Assembly (NCBI GenBank): GCA_013002475.1
Contig: JABDJM010000084.1
Location: forward strand, 1-5,200
Length of the DNA stretch: 5,200 nt
Direction: 5' to 3'
Source: Saprospiraceae bacterium
GTDB taxonomy: Bacteria; Bacteroidota; Bacteroidia; Chitinophagales; Saprospiraceae
In this document: positions 1-5,200 of the stretch, in pieces
How the letters are laid out: the number at the start of each line of letters is the position of its first letter
Position numbering within the stretch: position 1 is the stretch's first letter
Position numbers and translations under genes: made by a program
Notes under the pieces: model-generated
The model's database searches: none
What the model was told of the DNA's origin: nothing
Seen by the model: the letters and a program-made list of their open reading frames with translations, nothing else

Positions 1-10
1 ATGCTGGACC

Positions 11-490
11 ATGCCTAAGCAAAAGACACTCACCAAATCTGAAGCACTTGCTAAGCTCATGAAATATTGTGCTTATCAGGATCGCTGCCACCGGGAGGTG
101 CGGACGAAGCTCCTCTCCCTGGAGATCTATGGTGATGAACTGGAAGAGATCATGGCTCAGCTGATCCAGGAAAACTTCCTGAACGAAGAGCGGTTTGCCA
201 GAAGTTTTGCCAGGGGAAAATTCAGGAACAAAGGTTGGGGCAGAATGAAGATCAAAAGAGAATTAACGAGCCGTGATATTTCTGATTACTGTATCCGCAA
301 AGGAATGGGGGAAATCGAGGATGAAGAATACCTACAAAAACTAAGGACGATCCTTGAGAAAAAATCGGTCGCCCTTGAGGAAAAGAATCTTTTTGAAAAA
401 AAGCAAAAGCTGGTAAACTTTGCCCTTAGACGCGGCTTTGAAAGTGAGCACATTTGGAAGATCCTGGATGAGCTAATCCCGCGATCATAA
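11..490 (+). CDS. recX: RecX family regulatory protein
   Basis: A cytoplasmic modulator of RecA; characterised RecX proteins bind RecA filaments and usually limit recombinase activity. The 159-residue protein is all-helical and has the usual short RecX length. The first repeat carries YCAYQDRCHREVRTKL (about residues 19-34), the usual RecX signature around a conserved Arg and Glu. The second carries FLNEERFARSFARGKF followed by GWGRMKIKREL (about residues 56-85), the most diagnostic stretch of the family. The C-terminal repeat (about 105-155) ends in RRGFESEHIWKIL, also typical. The start at 11 fits the family N-terminus, but the frame is open to the window edge, so a slightly earlier start cannot be excluded. 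Another frame closes with TAA at 16-18, so an upstream gene might overlap by 8 nt (ATGCCTAA); that gene cannot be seen. recA is not adjacent. The 3' end overlaps the convergent hydrolase gene by 6 nt. Family assignment is firm; the effect on RecA is inferred from homologues. Confidence 0.94.
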   Translation: MPKQKTLTKSEALAKLMKYCAYQDRCHREVRTKLLSLEIYGDELEEIMAQLIQENFLNEERFARSFARGKFRNKGWGRMKIKRELTSRDISDYCIRKGMGEIEDEEYLQKLRTILEKKSVALEEKNLFEKKQKLVNFALRRGFESEHIWKILDELIPRS

Positions 491-1288
491 CAACTCCTGA
501 AGCTTAGCCTGGTACCTCGAGAATTCTCTTAGTATTTCATGTCTCCCTGCATCCACTAGAGTGTAACTGTCTTTTGCCCTAAGGAATTCCTTTAGATAGA
601 CTGACAGGTGAAAGTTGACTTCAAAATCACGTGTTCCATGGATTATGTGAACAGGAGCCTCAATCCCAAGAGCTAATTGGTCCCTAATGGAAAAATCCAC
701 CCGGCTTTTTAAAGGTTGCCAGATCCACGGATACTGCTTTTTAAACAAATGATCCAGATCATTAAAAGGTGCTTCAAGGATAAGCATGTCGGCGGTGACC
801 TGGTTCGCAAGGTTGGCGGCAACCACCCCACCCATGTATTTTCCATAAAGCAGGATATCCTCAGAAGGATATTTCTCATTTATCCAATCATAAATCTTTT
901 GAGCATCAGAAAATAGCTCTGCTTCTGAAACATCTCCGGCACTTTTTCCAAAGCCCCGATAATCGTAGACCCAAAAGTCATAGCCTCGGGCAGTGAAGTC
1001 TTTGTGAAGGTGTCCCCAACGCTGGATGTTGTCCTGAAAAGGGTGGAAATAAATGATAGCCCCTTTGCGATTTTTGCTCGTGGGAAATTTCAAGGCATTG
1101 ATATCAGTTTTAGGGTCCACAGAAATGAAGAATTCCTCAGGAACCTTATCAAATTGAAATGTGAAGTCCTTTTTTAAGTCAAGCGGTCGAAAAACCAATC
1201 CTGGTTGGATAGTATAAAAAATCAGCATTACCGATAGATAAAGTAAGGCCAGCATGCTAATTCGGAACAGGCTCTTTTTCCAGGACAT
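485..1288 (-). CDS. membrane-anchored alpha/beta-hydrolase-fold protein lacking the usual nucleophile serine
   Basis: A 267-residue protein related to the BEM46/ABHD13-like serine hydrolases. Residues about 7-27 form one hydrophobic segment after a KK-containing N-terminus, so it is probably an N-in signal anchor with the catalytic domain on the periplasmic side. Recognisable fold landmarks, in order: AIIYFHPFQDNIQRWG (77-92, oxyanion-loop strand), YDYRGFGKSAG (108-118), LLYGKYMGG (146-154, nucleophile elbow), HIIHGTRDFEV (214-224, acid D221) and DAGRHEI (246-252, base H250). In active relatives the elbow reads G-x-S-x-G; here it is G-K-Y-M-G, with Tyr at 151 (codon TAC, 836-838). The oxyanion motif has HP where HG is usual. 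The acid and histidine positions are retained. The protein is full length with no frameshift, so it may be a pseudoenzyme, a diverged enzyme or, less likely, a base-call error. Substrate unknown. The gene is divergent from the barrel gene, with 65 bp between starts, and converges on recX. Confidence 0.87.
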   Translation of the reverse strand: MSWKKSLFRISMLALLYLSVMLIFYTIQPGLVFRPLDLKKDFTFQFDKVPEEFFISVDPKTDINALKFPTSKNRKGAIIYFHPFQDNIQRWGHLHKDFTARGYDFWVYDYRGFGKSAGDVSEAELFSDAQKIYDWINEKYPSEDILLYGKYMGGVVAANLANQVTADMLILEAPFNDLDHLFKKQYPWIWQPLKSRVDFSIRDQLALGIEAPVHIIHGTRDFEVNFHLSVYLKEFLRAKDSYTLVDAGRHEILREFSRYQAKLQELL

Positions 1289-1341
1289 ATGTTAACTAAA
1301 GACGATGATGAAAATATTCGGTGAATTTATGGATGAGCTGA

Positions 1342-1349
1342 TATATTTG
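1342..1349 (+). promoter_or_regulatory. Bacteroidota-type -7 element (TATATTTG) for the barrel gene
   Basis: TATATTTG matches the Bacteroidota sigma-ABfr -7 consensus TAnnTTTG at every defined base. It ends 4 nt before the ATG at 1354. In this promoter class transcription starts a few bases after the element, which would place the first mRNA base at or next to the start codon. No TTG/TTTG -33 box is visible in 1311-1341, so the promoter is half-supported. It lies in the only intergenic gap of note (1289-1353), where I see no other convincing signal and no terminator hairpin. Confidence 0.5.
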
Positions 1350-1353
1350 CACC

Positions 1354-2238
1354 ATGCAAAAATACCTTTCCATTCTTTTTCTGCTTGTTTCCATAAGCTT
1401 ATCCGCTCAGGATTTCTCACTGGGGGTTCGAATAGGATTAAACTTCAATCAATTTATCTCACCCTCCGAGCTCAGTATGTCCGGCGCCGACCTGGAGAGC
1501 TATGACTTCAGTACCGGGTTTTTAATAGGAGCTACTGGTGAAGTTGAAATAACTGATCTTTTTGGTTTGAGAGCAGAACTTCTGTACACCCAAAAAGGTG
1601 GTAAGCGGAAATATGATGGACAAGGGGTCCAAATTTTTAACCCCGGTACATCGGACGCAGTTTTGGCCGTGGGTGATCGATTTTCTTTAGTGCGGGTTAC
1701 AAATTCCTACATGCAGATTCCCCTTTTGGCTTATGTACAGCCTATTCGCCAGATCAAGATCTTTGGCGGGGTTTCGGCAGGGTTACTTATCGGATCTTAT
1801 GGGACCGGGGAAATGAAATTTACAGGAGTTTCCAACAACAATTCAACCCCAATAGAATTTACGAGTAACGTCGATCATAATTATTTGAAGGATGAGGGTT
1901 TCAATGATATTAATCCTGATTCTTTTGAGGACCCATTCATGTTTTTTGCGGACGGTTCGCAGATAACCGTTCCTAGGGACATTGGTGCCTATTATCTTGA
2001 TTTTGCAGAAAAGGGCGACCCATATTTCAATCGTATTGACCTGGGCTTAATGGCTGGTGCAGGATTTTATCTTAACTCCTCTTTGTACCTGAGCTTAATG
2101 GCTGATATTGGTTTGACAGATTCGTCCAACCAGGATTACGATCTTTCCTTCTCCAGTTCAAATGGGGATAGCCAAATATTCCAGGATGATTCTGACAGGC
2201 AATTTTCCTTGCAAGCGAGTTTGGGGTTTCAGTTTTAA
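1354..2238 (+). CDS. PorT-like outer-membrane beta-barrel protein
   Basis: A 294-residue secreted protein of the OMP_b-brl_2/PorT-like group of small Bacteroidota barrels. Residues 1-18 are a signal peptide (Lys at 3, a hydrophobic core, and SLSAQ with likely cleavage after Ala18). Alternating strands follow: SLGVRIGLNFNQF (22-34), FSTGFLIGATGEVEI (52-66), LFGLRAELLYTQKGG (69-83), SYMQIPLLAYVQP (118-130), IKIFGGVSAGLLIGS (134-148), RIDLGLMAGAGFYL (227-240), LYLSLMADIGL (244-254) and QFSLQASLGFQF (283-294). The ELLYTQKGG and YMQIPLLAYV segments and the final aromatic residue are typical of the family and of Bam-dependent barrels. A long, Asp/Asn-rich stretch (about 155-222) and another acidic loop (255-282) probably face outward. 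The start is set by the signal peptide. It has its own likely promoter and overlaps the convergent gene by 4 nt. PorT itself works in type IX secretion, but most paralogues have no known role, so function here is open. Confidence 0.87.
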   Translation: MQKYLSILFLLVSISLSAQDFSLGVRIGLNFNQFISPSELSMSGADLESYDFSTGFLIGATGEVEITDLFGLRAELLYTQKGGKRKYDGQGVQIFNPGTSDAVLAVGDRFSLVRVTNSYMQIPLLAYVQPIRQIKIFGGVSAGLLIGSYGTGEMKFTGVSNNNSTPIEFTSNVDHNYLKDEGFNDINPDSFEDPFMFFADGSQITVPRDIGAYYLDFAEKGDPYFNRIDLGLMAGAGFYLNSSLYLSLMADIGLTDSSNQDYDLSFSSSNGDSQIFQDDSDRQFSLQASLGFQF

Positions 2239-3503
2239 TCCCGAACCAACCACTTTTCGTTTCGCCACTCAAATGCAGTGACTGTTCTTTCTGTGGTTAG
2301 GTATAAGTAGAAAACTTTATTGCCTTCCCCCTGGAACTCGATCTGATACTTTTCCTCTCCGGGTTTTGCATTTTCATCTTCTCTTTCTGCCCACTTTTTT
2401 ACTGGAAAAGAAAGCCTGTGCAGAGTGCTGGTCCCATCCTTGTATTCTTCTCTAAAAGTCAGGTCTATGGAATAACGCTGTTCTATTTTGACTTTTGCAT
2501 TCTTCCGTTTCTCGTTTTTCACCTCCTTAACCTTGGCAATAACTTCCTCGACCTCCTTATCTACTTTCTCTTTAGAAGCCACTGGAGCTGTAGGCACAGG
2601 CTCAGGCTTAGGCTCTTCTTTTTCCTCGCCGCTTGTTGAGAAAAAAGGCGATCCTGTTGTGTTTTCTTCTTTGGGCTTGGGACTTGAGAAGAAGGGAGAA
2701 CCTGAGTCAGCTTCTTCTTTTGGTTTTGGTGAGGAAAAAAACGGAGAATTATTTTCTGTTGATTCTTCTATTTCAGGAGCTGATTCCATCGGCTTCTCAT
2801 TTTTCTCCTCAGATATTTCAGCCACTGTTTCTTTCTTTTCGATAACAGGCTGGTTTGATTTGCTGGCGATAGAAATTTCTTCCGTTTTGCCTTTTACAAT
2901 TTCCTTGTATTTAAAAACTACCCGCACACTATCGCCAGGATTGAACTTTTCCTGGATCTTACTGTCCTGGTAAATCTTAAAAAAGGGTCTGATCGTTTTT
3001 CCCCAAACATCCTCAGGAGAATCGATCGCTAATTCACCCCAATCTGTATAGTATGATTTTACTTTTGCGCGGCTTTCCTTAGTCATCTCAGGAAGAACAA
3101 AAATGATCTCGGGTTCATCATGATCCTTTTTAAAGATCAGCGCATCAACAAAGGCCCCTTTTGTAAGAATGACCTTCAAAGTTCCTTTACTAGCAGGGTT
3201 TCGGGGGTTCATTAGGACAAGCTGATATCCATACTGAGGAGAATCAATGCTGTTGATATTGTAAACTCCTTCGATTCCTTCTCCTTTTACATAAAGGTTC
3301 TTGCCGGTAATTCCGAAGGTCACCTCCCCGGCTTTCAAGGTCTTTTTTGATTCCCTGGGGATTTCCATTACCCTTGGCACAAACTGATAGCCTACCAGGT
3401 CCTCTGGACTGAAAAATCGACGGTCAGAAAAGTACGTGTATTCGCTTTGTGCAAAAACAGTGAAGCTCGTTGCACAAAGGAGGATGATCCAAAGGTGTTT
3501 CAT
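2235..3503 (-). CDS. secreted protein of unknown function with Pro/Glu-rich tandem-repeat linker
   Basis: A 422-residue protein I do not recognise. Residues 1-18 are a signal peptide (MKHLW, hydrophobic core, VFAQ) with likely cleavage before Gln19; no lipobox Cys is placed to make it a lipoprotein, as the only Cys, at 10, lies inside the hydrophobic core. Visible parts: a mixed, strand-rich N-terminal domain (about 20-215, with Tyr/Phe-rich YTYFSDRRFFSPEDLVGYQF at 22-41); a low-complexity Glu/Lys/Pro/Ser linker (about 216-310) with tandem SPFFSSPKPKEE repeats; a highly charged, probably helical stretch (311-342); and a compact C-terminal domain (343-422) of alternating strands ending FEWRNEKWLVRD. 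The layout suggests two folded domains joined by a flexible tether in the periplasm or at the cell surface. It starts 4 nt after the ftcD stop on the same strand (TAA-ACTC-ATG), so it is almost surely co-transcribed with ftcD. No known histidine-pathway function matches it. The gene is certainly real; its role is unknown. Confidence 0.87.
   Translation of the reverse strand: MKHLWIILLCATSFTVFAQSEYTYFSDRRFFSPEDLVGYQFVPRVMEIPRESKKTLKAGEVTFGITGKNLYVKGEGIEGVYNINSIDSPQYGYQLVLMNPRNPASKGTLKVILTKGAFVDALIFKKDHDEPEIIFVLPEMTKESRAKVKSYYTDWGELAIDSPEDVWGKTIRPFFKIYQDSKIQEKFNPGDSVRVVFKYKEIVKGKTEEISIASKSNQPVIEKKETVAEISEEKNEKPMESAPEIEESTENNSPFFSSPKPKEEADSGSPFFSSPKPKEENTTGSPFFSTSGEEKEEPKPEPVPTAPVASKEKVDKEVEEVIAKVKEVKNEKRKNAKVKIEQRYSIDLTFREEYKDGTSTLHRLSFPVKKWAEREDENAKPGEEKYQIEFQGEGNKVFYLYLTTERTVTAFEWRNEKWLVRD
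2613..2747 (-). repeat. in-frame 48-bp tandem repeats (SPFFSSPKPKEE units) in the secreted protein
   Basis: Three units begin at residues 253, 269 and 285, an exact 16-residue period. Units 1 and 2 share SPFFSSPKPKEE and end in Gly; unit 3 keeps SPFFS and then diverges to TSGEEKEE. At the DNA level units 1 and 2 differ at many synonymous positions: Phe-Phe is TTT TTT in one and TTC TTC in the other, and the two Ser codons are TCC TCA versus TCA AGT. The repeat is therefore old and held at the protein level rather than a fresh slippage product. The units sit in the flexible linker between the two apparent domains. Confidence 0.85.
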
Positions 3504-3507
3504 GAGT

Positions 3508-5193
3508 TTAAATTTTATCGCGAACCATCTGAAGGATCTCCCCTTCCATTTGATCCGCTAGTGCAATCATCTTTTGTCCTTCATTGAGGACTTTTTGCAC
3601 ATAATCTTTGTCTTTGAGGCCAGGAGCATTGATCTGCACATTCAGAAAAGCTCCGTGGACCGCAGCCCTGGCGCATAAGGCACCGACTCCGGCATCTGAG
3701 GCCGAGTTGGGGTTTCCAATGTCCGCCATGGCCCGGATGACTTCGAAGGAATCAAGGCTTTCTTTCATCACTTCCAAGGGCACCTCAATGGCTACCCTTG
3801 TCGCATCCTGGATGGCCTGACTTCGGTCCTTCTTTTCCTGGTCCGAAGATTTTGGCAACCTGAAGGCCGCCATGATCCCGTTGAAGGCTTGGGTGTCTTC
3901 ATCCACAAGAGCCAAGAGTTTTTGCTTAGAGGCCTGCCCTTTGGCGGCCCAGTTTCCAAATTCTTCCCAGCGCTCATCCCAGTCCCTCTTATGGCTGGAC
4001 AGGTTGGCCACCATCGTGGCAAGCGCAGCGCCCAATGCTCCTACATAAGCCGAGATCGACCCGCCCCCTGGGGCAGGACTCTCACTGGCCGTTTCATTGG
4101 CAAACGCACTTAGATCCATGTCCAATAATGGTGCCGCACCGTTCTGTTTCATACGATATTCGATGATCTTTTGCTGAGGGTCAAAGGGTCCTAGTTCGTC
4201 CAATCCCAGAGATTTAACGGCAATTTTTATCAGTTCCGCCTCTGAAACCCCTACAGAACGTCTCTGTTTTCGCAAAAAATACCTTCCTGCCTCCAGCATC
4301 ACCTCCAGGGGCACCAAGCCTACCAACTCCGATCCGGTGACCCGCAATCCACGCTTATTCGCAGATTGGTAACAGGCTTCGTAGGCTTCATGCAGGGTAG
4401 TTTCGCGTATATTGGTCAGATTCATGGATATCTGAGCAACCCCATACTCCTCAATAAACCAGCCTATCCCTTTGACCGATTTGCACATTCCCGGCTGCCG
4501 AAGGGGCTCGCCGTTTGCATCCGTCAGGATCTTGCCTGAAAGTTTCTCGCCCTCTCTTTTTAATCGCCCCTTCTCACGCACATCAAATGCAACAGAGTTA
4601 GCCCTTCGCACAGAAGTGGTATTCAAGTTCACATTATAGGCAATCAAGAAGTCTCTTGCCCCAACGGCCGTAACTCCGGCGAAGTTGTTCAATTTGGTCG
4701 GGCCATAATCTGGTTTCCATTCTTCCTGCTGAACCTTTGACTCCATCTTTTCATACTCACCGGCTCTAATGGTTGCCAGGTTTTTTCTGGTCGTGGATGT
4801 GGCAGCAAACTCATATAAGAAGATGGGAATATCCAACTCCTCTCCTGCTCTCTTTGCCAACTTATGTGCCCATTGCACGGTTTCGTCCATAGTGATATTG
4901 GCGATCGGAATTAAGGGGCAAACATCGGTGGCTCCCATGCGGGGATGCTCTCCCTGATGTTTGGACATATCGATGAGCTCAGCAGCTTTTTGCATAGCCG
5001 CGAAAGCGGCGTTGATGACAGGCTGAGGTTCGCCAACAAAGGTGACCACAGTCCGGTTGGTTGCAGCACCGGGATCGACATCCAAAAGCTGAACACCTTC
5101 AACTGCCTCGATCACATCGGTAATTTGTTTGATAATGGACAGGTCCCTTCCTTCAGAAAAATTGGGAACGCATTCCAGGATTTGGCGAGCCAT
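3508..5193 (-). CDS. ftcD: bifunctional glutamate formimidoyltransferase / formimidoyltetrahydrofolate cyclodeaminase
   Basis: A cytoplasmic enzyme of histidine degradation. It moves the formimino group from N-formimino-L-glutamate to tetrahydrofolate, giving glutamate, and then releases ammonia to form 5,10-methenyl-tetrahydrofolate. The 561-residue protein aligns along its whole length with vertebrate FTCD (541 in human) as I recall that sequence. The transferase half (about 1-335) shows LECVPNFSEGRD (6-17), LLDVDPGAATNRTVVTFVG (36-54), HQGEHPRMGATDVCP (79-93, where H83 corresponds to catalytic His82 of the mammalian enzyme), AIRAGEYE-type TIRAGEYE (141-148) and GSELVGLVPLEVML (287-300). 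The cyclodeaminase half (about 355-561) shows the glycine-rich SPAPGGGSISAYVGALGAAL (372-391), LVDEDTQAF (429-437) and RLPKSSDQEKKDR (445-457). About 20 extra residues near 211-236 account for most of the added length. The ATG at 5191-5193 gives the canonical N-terminus; only 7 upstream bases are visible, so its promoter and any other hut genes are outside the window. It is followed after 4 nt by the secreted-protein gene. Confidence 0.97.
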   Translation of the reverse strand: MARQILECVPNFSEGRDLSIIKQITDVIEAVEGVQLLDVDPGAATNRTVVTFVGEPQPVINAAFAAMQKAAELIDMSKHQGEHPRMGATDVCPLIPIANITMDETVQWAHKLAKRAGEELDIPIFLYEFAATSTTRKNLATIRAGEYEKMESKVQQEEWKPDYGPTKLNNFAGVTAVGARDFLIAYNVNLNTTSVRRANSVAFDVREKGRLKREGEKLSGKILTDANGEPLRQPGMCKSVKGIGWFIEEYGVAQISMNLTNIRETTLHEAYEACYQSANKRGLRVTGSELVGLVPLEVMLEAGRYFLRKQRRSVGVSEAELIKIAVKSLGLDELGPFDPQQKIIEYRMKQNGAAPLLDMDLSAFANETASESPAPGGGSISAYVGALGAALATMVANLSSHKRDWDERWEEFGNWAAKGQASKQKLLALVDEDTQAFNGIMAAFRLPKSSDQEKKDRSQAIQDATRVAIEVPLEVMKESLDSFEVIRAMADIGNPNSASDAGVGALCARAAVHGAFLNVQINAPGLKDKDYVQKVLNEGQKMIALADQMEGEILQMVRDKI

Positions 5194-5200
5194 AATTTTT

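Noticed and set aside
1..18. Possible 3' end of an upstream + strand gene (TAA at 16-18).
   Set aside because: Only five codons are visible, so it cannot be told apart from a random open frame.
500..526. HindIII, KpnI, XhoI and EcoRI sites packed into 27 bp, resembling a cloning polylinker.
   Set aside because: The stretch is in frame with the hydrolase C-terminus (REFSRYQAKLQELL), which fits the usual amphipathic end of the family and runs on to a normal stop overlapping recX. Chance is more likely than vector sequence, though read-level checking would settle it.
1309..1316. TATTTTCA on the - strand as a -7 element for the hydrolase gene.
   Set aside because: It matches only four of the six defined bases of TAnnTTTG and has no upstream -33 box, too weak to annotate.
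2488..2973. A 161-codon open frame on the + strand opposite the secreted-protein gene.
   Set aside because: Its Ser/Phe/Gly-rich translation mirrors the Glu/Lys/Pro-rich linker on the other strand; it is an antisense shadow with no independent support.
4485..4560. Extra ~20 residues in the transferase half of FtcD compared with the mammalian enzyme.
   Set aside because: The insert lies between conserved blocks, keeps the frame, and resembles what I recall from bacterial homologues; it is not evidence of a new domain.

Overview
The window looks like chromosomal DNA of a Bacteroidota bacterium, plausibly a flavobacterium or relative. The evidence is a PorT-type outer-membrane barrel, a fused formimidoyltransferase-cyclodeaminase, signal peptides ending in Ala-Gln, no clear Shine-Dalgarno sequences, and a TAnnTTTG promoter element. 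No mobile elements, RNA genes or CRISPR repeats are visible. The window is almost entirely coding.

Layout: (1) recX on the + strand (11-490), a RecA modulator. (2) A membrane-anchored alpha/beta-hydrolase-fold protein on the - strand (485-1288), whose nucleophile serine is replaced by tyrosine. (3) A 65-bp divergent intergenic region (1289-1353), the only non-coding gap of note, carrying a TAnnTTTG element just before the next gene. (4) A PorT-like outer-membrane beta-barrel on the + strand (1354-2238). (5) A secreted protein of unknown function on the - strand (2235-3503), with a Pro/Glu-rich tandem-repeat linker. (6) ftcD on the - strand (3508-5193), a complete bifunctional formimidoyltransferase-cyclodeaminase of histidine degradation.

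ftcD and the secreted protein are separated by 4 nt on the same strand and very probably form one transcript, whose promoter and any other hut genes would lie beyond position 5200. Both tail-to-tail gene pairs overlap at their stop codons (6 nt and 4 nt), leaving no intergenic terminator between them. recX, the hydrolase and the barrel show no obvious functional link.

The observations most worth a second look are the apparent loss of the catalytic serine in the hydrolase, the repeat linker of the unknown secreted protein, and that protein's tight pairing with ftcD. I see no clear sign of a new multi-gene system; the window otherwise reads as ordinary core genome.
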